Assembly (NCBI RefSeq): GCF_000621665.1
Contig: NZ_JHXQ01000004.1
Span: 1 to 64,000, forward strand
Source of the DNA: Allorhizobium undicola ORS 992 = ATCC 700741
GTDB lineage: Bacteria > Pseudomonadota > Alphaproteobacteria > Rhizobiales > Rhizobiaceae
Direction: 5' to 3'
DNA length: 64,000 bases
The position numbers and the translations under genes were made by a program. Positions 18,278 to 27,947 of the stretch are shown here, in pieces. A model generated the notes under the pieces. The model had not been told where the DNA came from. It did no database searches and worked only from the letters and a program-made list of their open reading frames with translations. The stretch's first letter is position 1; each line of letters begins with the position of its first letter.

Positions 18278-19039
18278 ATGAGCGACATGGGCGCAACCAC
18301 CAGAAGCACGATCGATCAGGCAGAAGTGGACCGTTTCTCCGCCATGGCTGCGGAGTGGTGGGATCCCACCGGCAAGTTCAAGCCATTGCACAAGATCAAT
18401 CCCGTGCGCCTCGCCTATATCCGCGACAAGGTCTCGGAGAATTTCGGACGCGATCCCTTGTCGAACAAGCCGCTCACGGGGCTGCGCTTCCTCGACATCG
18501 GCTGTGGCGGCGGGCTTCTCTCCGAACCCGTGGCGCGCATGGGCGCCGATGTGCTGGGGGCGGATGCGTCGGCGAAGAATATCGGCATTGCCAGCACGCA
18601 CGCAGCCCAAACCGGCGTGCAGGTGGACTACCGCGCCATCACCGCCGAAGAACTGGCCGCCGCAGGCGAAACCTTCGATGTGGTGCTGAACATGGAAGTG
18701 GTGGAACATGTGGCAGATGTCGAATACTTCATTTCTACCTGCGCCACCATGGTCCGCCCCGGCGGCATGATGCTGATTTCCACCATCAACCGCACCATGA
18801 AAGCGGCAGCCCTGGCCATTGGCGCCTGCGAATATGTGCTGCGCTGGCTGCCGCGCGGCACGCATCAATACGAAAAGCTGGTTCGCCCGGAAGAACTTGA
18901 ACGCCCCATCTCGTCTGCCGGAATGGACGTGGTGGAAACCACGGGCGTGTTTTTCAACCCCTTCCTCAACCGCTGGAACCTCTCCAGCGATACCGATGTC
19001 AATTACATGATGCTGACGCGCCGCCCCTCTCAGGCCTGA
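18278..19039 (+). CDS. ubiG: Bifunctional ubiquinone O-methyltransferase UbiG
   Basis: UbiG performs both O-methylation steps of ubiquinone biosynthesis at the inner face of the membrane. The 253-residue protein has the family N-terminus [15 protein letters not shown]. The SAM-binding motif is LDIGCGGGL (72-80), followed by MEVVEHV and a hydrophobic insertion with [11 protein letters not shown], typical of membrane-touching UbiG. GGGAG lies about 8 bases before the ATG. It faces the DUF1178 gene. Confidence 0.96.
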   Translation: MSDMGATTRSTIDQAEVDRFSAMAAEWWDPTGKFKPLHKINPVRLAYIRDKVSENFGRDPLSNKPLTGLRFLDIGCGGGLLSEPVARMGADVLGADASAKNIGIASTHAAQTGVQVDYRAITAEELAAAGETFDVVLNMEVVEHVADVEYFISTCATMVRPGGMMLISTINRTMKAAALAIGACEYVLRWLPRGTHQYEKLVRPEELERPISSAGMDVVETTGVFFNPFLNRWNLSSDTDVNYMMLTRRPSQA

Positions 19040-19068
19040 GGGCACGGCGGCAAGGCCACCGTTTCTCG

Positions 19069-19497
19069 TCAGTTCACCTCATCGGGTAAAAAGGGAAGGG
19101 CCGCAATCTCTATACCCTCGTCCACCAGGGCGCGGGCCTCGTCAGGACTTGCCTGCCCGATGATGCCACGGGCATCGGCCTCGCCATAGTGGATTTTCCG
19201 GGCCTCCTCGGGAAAGCGTTCGCCAACATCCTCGCTATTGGCCCTGATGGCGCTGACGGCCTCCTTCAACTTGATATAGGCCTCGCGCTGCGCCTGATCG
19301 AAGGCCACCGCCTGCTGCTCGTCCTTCTTGCGCGCCGTGGCGACCGCAGGCGCCATCAACGACTTGGAGACCGAGGAAGATCCGCAGACGGGACAGCCCA
19401 GAAAACCGCTTTCCTTCTGCCGTTCGAAATCGGCGCTCTCGGAAAACCAGCCTTCGAATTCATGGCCATGGTCGCAAACCAAGCTGTAGCGGATCAC
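19069..19497 (-). CDS. DUF1178 family protein
   Basis: A 142-residue protein of an alphaproteobacterial family of unknown function. The N-terminus has MIRYSLVCDHGHEFEGWF followed by GCPVCGSSSVSKSL. Cys8, the CxxC pair near 35-38 and nearby histidines resemble a small zinc ribbon. The C-terminal part is a charged helix rich in Glu and Arg, ending with PLFLPDEVN-like residues. It overlaps the preceding nitrilase gene by 4 bp and is the last gene of the comF-grxC-nitrilase run, so it is probably cotranscribed. Any role in sulfur or glutathione handling would be guesswork from the neighbours. Confidence 0.88.
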   Translation of the reverse strand: MIRYSLVCDHGHEFEGWFSESADFERQKESGFLGCPVCGSSSVSKSLMAPAVATARKKDEQQAVAFDQAQREAYIKLKEAVSAIRANSEDVGERFPEEARKIHYGEADARGIIGQASPDEARALVDEGIEIAALPFLPDEVN

Positions 19498-20348
19498 GCG
19501 GTCAGGCCCCCTTTCGCCAGCGCCGGAAGCATATCCAGATTGAAATCACGGGCATTCTTCAAATTGGGAATGCGTGCTCTTGCCGCCCGCGACGCAGAAA
19601 TATCAAGCTCGGCGAGGATCACCGCCTCCCCCGCCTCCGGCCCTTCCGCCAGAATTCTTCCCCACGGATCGATAATCAGGGAATGGCCATAGGTTTCCCG
19701 CCCGTCCTCGTGCAGGCCCCCTTGAGCGGCAGCAATGACGAAAGCGCCGTTTTCGATGGCGCGCGCCCGCAACAGCACATGCCAGTGTGCCTCGCCCGTC
19801 TGGCGGGTAAAGGCGGCCGGCACAGTAAGAATTTCGGCCCCAGCCACGGCCTCGGCACGGAAAAGCGCCGGAAAACGAACGTCATAGCAAATGGCAAATC
19901 CAAGCCGCGCGAAACCGAGATCGATGACCCGCGCATCCTTGCCCGGCGTATAGGCCGAGCTTTCACGCCAGCTTTCGCCATTGTCCAGATCCACATCGAA
20001 CATGTGGATCTTGTCATAGGTGGTCGCCAGCCGTCCCTTTGGATCGAACAGCAGGCCGCGATTGGCGATCTTGCCGTCGCCACGCGCAATGGCTGTGGAG
20101 CCGACATGCAGGTAAATGCCAAGCTCGGCGGCAAGCTCCCCGGCCCGGCAGGCAATGATGTCGTTCTCCTGCTCACGCAGGATGGTGGAAAAAATCGCGC
20201 GGTCGCGCTGCAATGCGCCGGTCATTTCCGGCGTCTGCACATAGGTCGCACCCGCAGCAGCGGCCTCGCGCACCAGGCGCTCCATGGTTTGAACGTTGCG
20301 CTCCGGTTGAGTGCCGGAACACATCTGGATGGAGGCAACCTTTATCAT
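19494..20348 (-). CDS. Carbon-nitrogen hydrolase (Nit1/Nit2-like amidase)
   Basis: A nitrilase-superfamily amidase of 284 residues. The catalytic triad is visible: Glu41 in TPEMTGA, Lys113 in YDKIHMFDVD, and Cys154 in FAICYDVRFP. The sequence is closest by eye to Nit1-type enzymes that hydrolyse deaminated glutathione, and the adjacent glutaredoxin gene fits that; omega-amidase activity is an alternative. The ATG at 20348 has GAGGAAG upstream and starts exactly at the family N-terminus (MIKVASIQM). grxC lies 10 bp upstream. Confidence 0.9.
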   Translation of the reverse strand: MIKVASIQMCSGTQPERNVQTMERLVREAAAAGATYVQTPEMTGALQRDRAIFSTILREQENDIIACRAGELAAELGIYLHVGSTAIARGDGKIANRGLLFDPKGRLATTYDKIHMFDVDLDNGESWRESSAYTPGKDARVIDLGFARLGFAICYDVRFPALFRAEAVAGAEILTVPAAFTRQTGEAHWHVLLRARAIENGAFVIAAAQGGLHEDGRETYGHSLIIDPWGRILAEGPEAGEAVILAELDISASRAARARIPNLKNARDFNLDMLPALAKGGLTA

Positions 20349-20358
20349 CGAAACTTCC

Positions 20359-20613
20359 TCACGCTGCCAGCATCGCGTCGAGCTTTCCAGCCCGTTCGAG
20401 CGCGTGGAGATCGTCGCAGCCGCCAATATGCGCGCCTCCGATAAAGATCTGCGGGAAGGTATTGCGCCCCGACTTCGCCACCATTTCCGCCCGCAGCTCG
20501 GCATTGCCGCTGGCGTCGATTTCCTCGAATGCAACATTCTTGGCATTGAGCAACGCCTTGGCCCGCGCACAATATTCGCAATACTGACGTGTATAGATGA
20601 GTACGGAAGCCAT
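20359..20613 (-). CDS. grxC: Glutaredoxin 3
   Basis: A small cytoplasmic dithiol glutaredoxin of 84 residues. It reduces disulfides with electrons from glutathione. The active site CEYC (12-15) follows VLIYTRQY. The TVP-type cis-proline is in NTFPQIFIGG, and GGCDDL binds glutathione. The ATG at 20613 with GGGGAGA upstream gives the family length; longer frames add an unrelated N-terminus. Confidence 0.95.
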   Translation of the reverse strand: MASVLIYTRQYCEYCARAKALLNAKNVAFEEIDASGNAELRAEMVAKSGRNTFPQIFIGGAHIGGCDDLHALERAGKLDAMLAA

Positions 20614-20724
20614 GCGCTTCTCCCCGGTCAAAATCGTTAGGCTGGAATTGGTCCGACATTCGCCATTCACCGGCTGCGAAGGGGCGCGAATGTCACAATC
20701 AAATCCGTAGGTGGAATCCTTCCC

Positions 20725-21522
20725 TCATATAGGCCCGGAAATTGCCATTGCAAAGGTCAAAACGCTGACCCCTGCCGCACCGGACGCCTTGAGCGCCCGT
20801 GTTGCCGCCTCGATGGTGGCGCCGGTGGTGAAGACGTCATCTACGAGCAAAATGTGCCGGCCAGCCACCCGCTCCCGCAGCGCCTGCGGCACGTGAAAGG
20901 CACCGCGAACATTGTCGGCACGCTTCTTCTTCGTCAGACCCACCTGCTTGCGCGTGGCTTTTACGCGCCGCAGCACATTGGGCATGAATGACTTTCCGGT
21001 ATGGCGGCAAAGCCAACGCGCCAGCTCGGCAGACTGGTTGTACTGCCGGTGAAAAAGCCGCCATCGATGCAGCGGCACGGGCACGACGCCGTCCACCTCG
21101 GCCAGAATATCCGCCCCGGCCCGCGCCATCCACCGTGCCATCATCGGCGCAAGATCGGTTCGATCGGCATATTTCAGCTTGTGGACCAGCTCACGCGCCA
21201 CGCCATCATGAACAGCCACCGCTCTCAGCCGGTCAAAGGCCGGAGGACTGGCAAGCGCTGCCCCGGACACCATGCCCTCGCCAGGATCATAGCTGAAGGG
21301 AACCCCCAGAACCGCGCAGAACGGCGGCGTGATAAAGCGCATCGTGCGCCAGCAACCTGAGCAAAGCCCCATTCCGGCGGCCACCGGCAGCCCACAGGCC
21401 GCGCAGCTTGGCGGGTAGATCACGTCTCCCAGACGCCGCAGGCCGGAGGCAAAGCCCCTCGCAAACAGACGGGTCAGCGCACCATGCGCCGTGACCTCTC
21501 GTTGCGCCTGCTCCTCAGTCAT
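20725..21522 (-). CDS. ComF family protein (phosphoribosyltransferase fold)
   Basis: A 265-residue ComF/GntX-like protein. An N-terminal zinc-ribbon carries CAACG and CSGCW near residues 45-65. The C-terminal phosphoribosyltransferase fold has the PRPP loop ILLVDDVFTTGATIEAA. In Gram-positives ComF aids DNA uptake and in E. coli GntX is linked to use of external DNA; the role here is not known. The start at 21522 has AGAGGTGG upstream. It probably heads the run comF-grxC-nitrilase-DUF1178. Confidence 0.9.
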   Translation of the reverse strand: MTEEQAQREVTAHGALTRLFARGFASGLRRLGDVIYPPSCAACGLPVAAGMGLCSGCWRTMRFITPPFCAVLGVPFSYDPGEGMVSGAALASPPAFDRLRAVAVHDGVARELVHKLKYADRTDLAPMMARWMARAGADILAEVDGVVPVPLHRWRLFHRQYNQSAELARWLCRHTGKSFMPNVLRRVKATRKQVGLTKKKRADNVRGAFHVPQALRERVAGRHILLVDDVFTTGATIEAATRALKASGAAGVSVLTFAMAISGPI

Positions 21523-21838
21523 GACCCACCTCTGCTTCACACATCCGCAGCTCATCCAGTCCCTGTGTAGCACGGTTTTGCATCCGGGCGCCGGAAATCG
21601 CCGCCCGTCCCGGCTTAAAACCGTCTCAACAGATGAAACAACCCGAGCGCGTCCGGTGAACAAGGTTCACCAGACGCGCTCCAAGGTTTTGTTTTCACGG
21701 CTTTCCGGACGGAAAACCGTGACTACACTTTTCCTGAAAATGCTCTAACTGATTGTTTTTACGGATTTCCGGTAGCAGAGCCGGTTTTCACTTTCTCCGA
21801 AAATGCTCTATAGGAAAGGTAATCCCCGGAGATGGACG
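21523..21838. other. Divergent intergenic region between comF and a methyltransferase gene
   Basis: About 315 bp. It contains a 17-bp inverted repeat with one mismatch (GAGCGCGTCCGGTGAAC and its complement, about 21644-21681). The diverged palindromic repeats at 21700-21811 follow. No gene is supported. Confidence 0.5.
21700..21811. repeat. Diverged copies of the palindromic repeat family
   Basis: Two degenerate units in tandem, around ACGGAAAACCGTGACTACAC and GAGCCGGTTTTCACTTTCTC. Both end in GAAAATGCTCTA, the right end of the intact copies at 5486 and 30170. They look like decayed members of the same family. Confidence 0.7.
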
Positions 21839-22714
21839 ATGATGCAAGCCCTGTTTGACGCCGATCTTGTCGCACGCAATCGCGAGCGCGCCTTTGCCAA
21901 TCATGGCGGCGAAGCCGCATTTCTCCTCGACATCGTGGCCGGAGAACTTTCGGAGAGACTGGCCGTGGTTGAGCGACATTTTCCAGCGGCCGTGGAACTG
22001 CACGGAGCCGATGGCAGGGTCGCGGAGGCCTGTCTGGCGACCGGGCGCATCGGCGGCCTGCAACGGGTCGAGACCAGCGCGGTTTTCGCCCGGCCGGGCG
22101 AGGCGCTCATGACAGCCCCGCTTGAAAAGCTGCCACTTGCAGCCCAGTCGGTCAATCTCGTCCTCTCACCGCTGGCCATGCATCTTGCCAATGACCTTCC
22201 GGGCCTGCTGATCCAGATGCGCCAAGCCCTGAAGCCGGACGGTCTGTTGCTGGCCGCCGTGCCGGGAGCGGGCACACTGAACGAATTGCGGGAGGTTCTG
22301 CTGGCAACGGAGGCTGAAATGACCGGCGGCGCAAGCCCGCGCGTCATTCCCTTCGCCGATGTGCGCGACATGGGCGGCCTGCTGCAACGGGCGGGCCTTG
22401 CCCTGCCCGTGGTGGATGTGGAGGATTACACGGTGCGCTACGCATCGCTGTTTTCGCTTATCAAGGATCTGCGCGGCATGGGCATGACCAACCCGCTCAT
22501 TGGCCGCGCGCGAGCACCCGTCAGCAAGGCATTTTTTCTGCGCGCCGCCGAACTTTACGCCGACCGTTTCGGCGATCCCGATGGCCGGATCCGCGCCACC
22601 TTCTCCATCATCTATCTCTCCGGCTGGGCGCCGGATGCCAGCCAGCCCAAGCCACTAAAGCCCGGCTCGGCCACCACCCGCCTGGCGGATGCGCTGAAAA
22701 ACGCTGAAAATTGA
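21839..22714 (+). CDS. SAM-dependent methyltransferase, BioC/NDUFAF5-like
   Basis: A class I methyltransferase-like protein of 291 residues starting MMQALFDADLVARNRERA. That N-terminus and the middle LPLAAQSVNLVLSPLAMHL match the family of mitochondrial complex I assembly factor NDUFAF5 and bacterial BioC-like proteins. The classic glycine-rich SAM loop is weak here (HGADGRVAEACLATGRI), so catalytic activity is not certain. GGAG lies 7 bases before the ATG at 21839. A second ATG follows at once. It converges on secA. Confidence 0.88.
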   Translation: MMQALFDADLVARNRERAFANHGGEAAFLLDIVAGELSERLAVVERHFPAAVELHGADGRVAEACLATGRIGGLQRVETSAVFARPGEALMTAPLEKLPLAAQSVNLVLSPLAMHLANDLPGLLIQMRQALKPDGLLLAAVPGAGTLNELREVLLATEAEMTGGASPRVIPFADVRDMGGLLQRAGLALPVVDVEDYTVRYASLFSLIKDLRGMGMTNPLIGRARAPVSKAFFLRAAELYADRFGDPDGRIRATFSIIYLSGWAPDASQPKPLKPGSATTRLADALKNAEN

Positions 22715-22783
22715 AGGCATTTGCTGGCCAAACACAAGTAGGGCCTGAAGCGAGACAAGTGCTGGCTCAAAAGGCCAAACAAA

Positions 22784-22808
22784 AAGCGGCGGGAAAACCC
22801 CGCCGCTC
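22784..22808 (-). terminator. Intrinsic terminator of secA
   Basis: On the minus strand GCGGCGGG and CCCGCCGC form an 8-bp GC stem with a short loop, followed by TTTTTGTTT. It sits about 30 bp past the secA stop codon. Confidence 0.85.
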
Positions 22809-22836
22809 GCATTAGCTTTCATAAGATACGGCTCTC

Positions 22837-25524
22837 TCAAGCCGTCAGCGCACCATGGCAATGCTTGAAGCGCTTGCCAGAGCCGCATGGGCAGGGCTCG
22901 TTGCGGCCAACACGGCCCCAGGTGGAAGGATCGTTCGGATTGCGGTCTTGAACCTCGGCAGCCCCGAATTCATTCTGACCGGTCAGCGGATCCTGATGGA
23001 TGGCCTCCATCACCGGCAGGCTGGGTTCGGCAGGCGCTTCACGCACGATTTCCACCCGCATCATCTGCGCCGTCACCGCCTCGCGCATATTGGCAAGCAG
23101 CGCCTGGAAGAGCTCGAAGGCCTCCGCCTTGTACTCCTGCAAGGGATCGCGCTGCGCATAGCCGCGGAAGCCGACAACGGACCGGAGGTGATCGAGGTTG
23201 ACGATATGCTCGCGCCAAAGGTTATCGATGGTCTGCAACAGGACGGAACGCTCGATATAGGCCATGATTTCCGGCCCGAATCGTTCGGTCTTGTCGGCCA
23301 TCACGTCATCGGCAGCCTTCTTGATCCGCTCCACGATGTCGTCTTCGGCAATACCCTCTTCCTTGGCCCACTCATCGATTGGCAGGTCGAGATTGAACAT
23401 GGTGGCAACGGCGGCCTTGAGGCCAGCCGCATCCCATTGCTCGGCATAGGCGCGCTCGGGAATATGGGTGCGAACCACCGTGTCGATCAGCTCATGGCGC
23501 ATGTCGGCAACCGTTTCGGTCAGGTCGGTGGCGTCCATAAGCTCCAGACGCTGTTCGAAGATCACCTTGCGCTGATCGTTCAGCACGTCGTCATACTTCA
23601 ACAGGTTCTTGCGAATGTCGAAATTGCGCGCCTCGACCTTTTTCTGGGCCCGTTCCAGTGCCTTGTTGATCCAGGGATGGACGATGGCCTCGCCGTCCTT
23701 CAACCCAAGCTTCTGCAACATGCCATCCATCCGGTCGGAACCGAAGATGCGCATCAGGTCATCCTGGAGCGAAAGGTAGAATTTCGAGCGGCCCGGATCG
23801 CCCTGACGGCCGGAACGGCCGCGAAGCTGGTTGTCGATGCGGCGGCTTTCGTGACGCTCCGTGGCAATGACGTAAAGACCGCCAGCGGCAAGCGCCTTTT
23901 CCTTGAGCTGCCTGACCTCTTCGCGGATGGCCTGTTCCTTCGCATCGCGCTCCGGCCCCGGTTCCATACCTTCCAGTTCACGCTCCAGCCGCATGTCGAT
24001 ATTGCCGCCAAGCTGGATGTCGGTGCCGCGGCCCGCCATGTTGGTGGCAATGGTCACAGCGCCCGGCACGCCCGCCTGGCTGACGATATAGGCTTCCTGC
24101 TCGTGATAGCGGGCGTTGAGAACCTGAAATGTCTCAAAGCCGGTCTTGCGCAGCATCGTGGCCAGAAGTTCGGATTTCTCGATGGAGGTCGTGCCGACCA
24201 GCACCGGCTGGCCACGCTCATGGGCCGCCTGGATTTCGGCGATGATCGCCTGAAACTTCTCCTCGAAGGTCCGGTAGACCTCGTCGTCCTCGTCGATACG
24301 GGCGATGGGCAGGTTGGTGGGCACTTCCACCACTTCAAGGCCGTAAATGTTCTGGAATTCTTCCGCTTCCGTTGCAGCCGTGCCGGTCATGCCGGCGAGC
24401 TTTTCATACATGCGGAAGTAATTCTGGAACGTGATGGAGGCCAGCGTCTGGTTTTCCGGCTGGATCGTCACCTTTTCCTTGGCTTCGAGCGCCTGATGCT
24501 GGCCTTCGGAATAGCGGCGCCCCGGCATCATGCGGCCGGTGAACTCGTCGATGATGACGATTTCGTCGTTACGGACGATGTAATCCTTGTCGCGCTGGAA
24601 CAGCTTGTGCGCCTTCAGCGCATTGTTGATGTGGTGAACGATGGCAACGTTCTCCACGTCGTAGAGCGAGGCGCCCTTGAGCAGGCCTGCCTGCGTCAAG
24701 AGCCCTTCGAGCTTTTCGGTACCAGCCTCGGAGAAGTTGGCGGAGCGCTGCTTCTCGTCGATTTCATAATCTTCCGCAGTCAACAGCGGAATGAAGGCAT
24801 CAATGGTGTTGTAGAGGTCGGACCGGTCGTCCAGCGGGCCGGAGATGATGAGCGGCGTGCGCGCCTCGTCCACGAGGATGGAGTCCACCTCGTCAACGAT
24901 CGCGAAATTATGACCGCGCTGCACCATCTGGCCGCGCTCGTATTTCATGTTGTCGCGCAGATAATCGAAGCCAAGCTCGTTGTTGGTCGCGTAGGTGATG
25001 TCGCAGGCATAGGCGGCGCGGCGCTCGTCATCGTCGAGCCCGTGAACGATGATGCCGGTGGTGAGGCCCAGAAAGCCGTAAAGCTTGCTCATGATCGTGG
25101 CATCGCGGCGGGCGAGGTAATCGTTGACCGTGACCACATGCACGCCCTTGCCGGAGAGGGCGTTGAGATAGACGGCAAGCGTGGCCACCAGCGTCTTGCC
25201 TTCGCCCGTCTTCATTTCGGCAATGGAATTTTCATGCAGGATCATGCCGCCGATGAGCTGCACGTCGAAGGGGCGCATACCCAGCGTGCGGCGAGATGCC
25301 TCACGCGCAACTGCAAAGGCCGGCACCAGCAGGTCGTCCAGCGTCTTGCCGGCCTTGATCTGCTCGCGGAATTCAGCCGTCTTGCCAGCCAGCTCGGCAT
25401 CGCTCAGGGCCTTCATGCTGTCTTCCAGCGCGTTTATGGCCGCCACGCGCGGCTTGTGGCCCTTGATGCGCCGCTCATTGGATGAGCCGAAGATTTTGCG
25501 GGCAAGCCCACCGAGACTGACCAT
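22837..25524 (-). CDS. secA: Protein translocase ATPase SecA
   Basis: SecA drives unfolded preproteins through SecYEG with ATP. The 895-residue protein has Walker [14 protein letters not shown] near residue 105, the DEAD-type motif [20 protein letters not shown], and the preprotein cross-linking and helical scaffold regions. NMAGRGTDI marks the second nucleotide domain. A C-terminal zinc motif [14 protein letters not shown] binds SecB and lipid. It is preceded by a clear promoter (25637-25665) and followed by an intrinsic terminator, so it is probably transcribed alone. Confidence 0.98.
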   Translation of the reverse strand: MVSLGGLARKIFGSSNERRIKGHKPRVAAINALEDSMKALSDAELAGKTAEFREQIKAGKTLDDLLVPAFAVAREASRRTLGMRPFDVQLIGGMILHENSIAEMKTGEGKTLVATLAVYLNALSGKGVHVVTVNDYLARRDATIMSKLYGFLGLTTGIIVHGLDDDERRAAYACDITYATNNELGFDYLRDNMKYERGQMVQRGHNFAIVDEVDSILVDEARTPLIISGPLDDRSDLYNTIDAFIPLLTAEDYEIDEKQRSANFSEAGTEKLEGLLTQAGLLKGASLYDVENVAIVHHINNALKAHKLFQRDKDYIVRNDEIVIIDEFTGRMMPGRRYSEGQHQALEAKEKVTIQPENQTLASITFQNYFRMYEKLAGMTGTAATEAEEFQNIYGLEVVEVPTNLPIARIDEDDEVYRTFEEKFQAIIAEIQAAHERGQPVLVGTTSIEKSELLATMLRKTGFETFQVLNARYHEQEAYIVSQAGVPGAVTIATNMAGRGTDIQLGGNIDMRLERELEGMEPGPERDAKEQAIREEVRQLKEKALAAGGLYVIATERHESRRIDNQLRGRSGRQGDPGRSKFYLSLQDDLMRIFGSDRMDGMLQKLGLKDGEAIVHPWINKALERAQKKVEARNFDIRKNLLKYDDVLNDQRKVIFEQRLELMDATDLTETVADMRHELIDTVVRTHIPERAYAEQWDAAGLKAAVATMFNLDLPIDEWAKEEGIAEDDIVERIKKAADDVMADKTERFGPEIMAYIERSVLLQTIDNLWREHIVNLDHLRSVVGFRGYAQRDPLQEYKAEAFELFQALLANMREAVTAQMMRVEIVREAPAEPSLPVMEAIHQDPLTGQNEFGAAEVQDRNPNDPSTWGRVGRNEPCPCGSGKRFKHCHGALTA

Positions 25525-25636
25525 TTCTATGGTCCTTTCCTGCTTCCGTCGTCAGGGCCACGGGGGCGAACCTGCGATCATCGGACTGAATTGGCGCGCC
25601 ACCCCCGGAAACGGCTCTGGACGCAGACTTGGCAGA

Positions 25637-25665
25637 CAGATAAGAGGGGGGTCGAATTATGTCAA
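25637..25665 (-). promoter_or_regulatory. secA promoter (sigma70 type)
   Basis: On the minus strand TTGACA (25665-25660) and TATCTG (25642-25637) are separated by 17 bp. Initiation near 25630 gives a leader of about 105 bases before the secA ATG at 25524. Confidence 0.65.
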
Positions 25666-25763
25666 CGGGACAGCACGCACCACAAGCGCCACATTCCGGT
25701 GGTTTTGAGTGTTTTCGAACCGATTGACGGTATCGACAGGCCTATCAACCGAAGGGTTATTTC

Positions 25764-26624
25764 ATGCTTCGTTCCCACAAACTCGTGCTGACCGCCTGTG
25801 CGGCGCTGGCAATTCTTTCTTCGGCCGCCCGTGCCGAGGATGCCGTTGTCGCCAAGGTCGGCAGCCTTGAGATCCACCAGTCCGAGCTGGACCTGGCCAT
25901 GTCCAATCTCGATCCACAATTTGCCCAGATGCCGGACGACCAGAAGAAGGTGGCAGCGCTTTCCGGCGCCATCGACGTGAAGCTCCTGGCAGGCAACGCC
26001 ATTGGCGAAGGCATGAAGGACGACCCGGCCTACAAGCAGCGCATGGCCTTCATCGCCGACCGCGAACTGCACAATGCCTATTTCAAGAAGCACGTCGTGG
26101 ACACCACCTCCGATGCAGAGGTAAAAGCCCGCTACGACAAGGAAATCGCTGCCCTGCCCAAGGAGCAGGAGGTTCACGCCCGCCACATTCTGGTCAAGAC
26201 CGAGGATGAGGCCAAGGATGTGATCAAGCAGCTCGATGCCGGCAAGGATTTTGCAGCCCTTGCCAAGGAAAAGTCCACCGATTCCAACAAGGACGATGGC
26301 GGCGATCTGGGCTACTTCTCCAAGGGCCGCATGGTTCCCGAATTCGAAGAGGCAGCCTTTGCCCTCAAGCCCGGCACCTATACCAAGACGCCGGTGAAGA
26401 CCCAGTTCGGCTATCACGTCATCAAGGTCGAAGACCTGCGCGATGCCCCGCCGCCGTCCTTCGACGACGTGCAGCAGCAGGTTCGCCAGCTCGTGATGCG
26501 TGACAAATATCTGGCGCTCCTCGAAAAGGCCAAGTCCTCCGAAAAGGTCGAAATTCTCGATCCGGCGCTGAAGAAGGGCTATGAGGACATCAACGCCCAG
26601 CAGAACCAGAAGCCGCAGCAGTAA
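25764..26624 (+). CDS. Periplasmic parvulin-type peptidylprolyl isomerase
   Basis: A 286-residue periplasmic foldase of the PpiC/SurA/PrsA type. A signal peptide covers about 1-24 (cleavage after SSAARA). An N-terminal chaperone-like helical region reaches about residue 130. The parvulin domain (about 138-230) has HARHILVKTEDEA, GGDLGYFSKGRMVPEFEEA and FGYHVIKVED. The C-terminus is Gln-rich. It is divergent from secA, whose substrates it may help to fold. A strong hairpin (26636-26661) follows before argJ. Confidence 0.92.
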   Translation: MLRSHKLVLTACAALAILSSAARAEDAVVAKVGSLEIHQSELDLAMSNLDPQFAQMPDDQKKVAALSGAIDVKLLAGNAIGEGMKDDPAYKQRMAFIADRELHNAYFKKHVVDTTSDAEVKARYDKEIAALPKEQEVHARHILVKTEDEAKDVIKQLDAGKDFAALAKEKSTDSNKDDGGDLGYFSKGRMVPEFEEAAFALKPGTYTKTPVKTQFGYHVIKVEDLRDAPPPSFDDVQQQVRQLVMRDKYLALLEKAKSSEKVEILDPALKKGYEDINAQQNQKPQQ

Positions 26625-26635
26625 CGATAGCTTCT

Positions 26636-26661
26636 ACAGCCGCGCCGTCTGGCGCGGCTGT
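26636..26661 (+). terminator. Hairpin between the parvulin gene and argJ
   Basis: ACAGCCGCGCC and GGCGCGGCTGT form a perfect 11-bp stem with a 4-base loop, followed by ATGTTTTCCC. It probably reduces readthrough into argJ, 45 bp downstream. Confidence 0.7.
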
Positions 26662-26705
26662 ATGTTTTCCCTTGCCTTTCCTCCACCAGAGCAGCGTCCA
26701 AGCCC

Positions 26706-27947
26706 ATGTCCGCGACCGTTTCCCCGCTTGCACCGAAGAATTTTGCCGAAATGCCGGCCATCCGTGGCGTTGCCATGGCAACCGCCGCCGCCGGCATCAA
26801 ATACAAGAACCGAACCGACGTGCTGATGATGGTGTTCGAGCGTCCGGCAAGCGTGGCAGGCGTGTTCACCCGGTCCAAATGCCCTTCCGCTCCGGTGGAT
26901 TTCTGCCGCAAGAACCTGCCGCATGGCACGGCTCGCGGCGTGGTGGTCAATTCCGGCAACGCCAATGCCTTTACCGGCGTCAAGGGCCGTGCGGCCACCG
27001 AACTGACGGCGAAATCGGCCGCATCCGCGCTGGGCTGCGGGGAGCATGAAATCTATCTCGCCTCCACCGGCGTGATCGGCGAGCCGCTGGACGCCACGAA
27101 ATTCGCAGGCGTGCTGGACATGATGGCCGCCGAGGCCAAGGGCGATTTCTGGCTGGAAGCCGCCAAGGCCATCATGACCACGGATACCTATCCCAAGGTC
27201 GCCACGCGCCGCGCCGAGATCGGCGGTATCGCCGTGACGATCAACGGCATTGCCAAGGGAGCGGGCATGATTGCGCCTGACATGGCCACCATGCTGTCCT
27301 TCCTGGTGACGGATGCCGATATTTCGCCAGCCGCCCTTCAGCAATTGCTGAGCGAAGGGGTTGGCCCAAGCTTCAATTCCGTGACCGTCGATAGCGACAC
27401 CTCGACCTCCGATACGCTGATGCTGTTTGCCACGGGTGCGGCCGCCGACGATGGCCAGACCCGCATCGAAACGACAGACGATCCGCGCCTTGGCTCGTTC
27501 CGCGCCGCCCTCAACGATCTCCTCAAGGATCTTGCTCTTCAGGTCGTGCGTGACGGCGAAGGTGCCCGCAAGATGGTGGCCGTGACGGTCAAGGGCGCCG
27601 AGAGCGACGCGGCTGCCAAGCGCATCGGCCTTTCCATCGCAAATTCGCCGCTGGTCAAGACTGCCGTTGCTGGCGAAGATGCCAATTGGGGCCGCGTGGT
27701 CATGGCCGTTGGCAAATCCGGCGAAGCGGCGGACCGCGACCGGCTGGCCATATGGTTCGGCGACATCCGCGTTGCCGTGAACGGCGAGCGTGACCCGGAT
27801 TATTCCGAGGCCGCCACCACGGCGGTCATGCAGCAGGAAGACATTTCCATCACCGTGGACATCGGCCTTGGCTCAGGCGAAGCCACGGTCTGGACCTGCG
27901 ACCTCACCAAGGAATATGTTGCCATCAACGGAGATTACCGGAGCTGA
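26706..27947 (+). CDS. argJ: Bifunctional ornithine acetyltransferase / N-acetylglutamate synthase
   Basis: ArgJ recycles the acetyl group from N-acetylornithine to glutamate and can also use acetyl-CoA, in arginine synthesis. The 413-residue precursor should cut itself before Thr195 in MATML to give alpha and beta chains, with Thr195 as the nucleophile. The upstream GAGMIAPD motif is also present. The stop codon overlaps the next start (TGATG), coupling it to the GNAT gene. argH is encoded elsewhere in this window at 46.3 kb. Confidence 0.97.
   Translation: MSATVSPLAPKNFAEMPAIRGVAMATAAAGIKYKNRTDVLMMVFERPASVAGVFTRSKCPSAPVDFCRKNLPHGTARGVVVNSGNANAFTGVKGRAATELTAKSAASALGCGEHEIYLASTGVIGEPLDATKFAGVLDMMAAEAKGDFWLEAAKAIMTTDTYPKVATRRAEIGGIAVTINGIAKGAGMIAPDMATMLSFLVTDADISPAALQQLLSEGVGPSFNSVTVDSDTSTSDTLMLFATGAAADDGQTRIETTDDPRLGSFRAALNDLLKDLALQVVRDGEGARKMVAVTVKGAESDAAAKRIGLSIANSPLVKTAVAGEDANWGRVVMAVGKSGEAADRDRLAIWFGDIRVAVNGERDPDYSEAATTAVMQQEDISITVDIGLGSGEATVWTCDLTKEYVAINGDYRS

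Noticed and set aside
22855..25485. Very long plus-strand open frame antisense to secA
   Set aside because: It mirrors secA codon for codon (GC-rich third positions leave the opposite frame open), has no recognisable domain and a His/Leu/Gly-rich composition typical of antisense frames.
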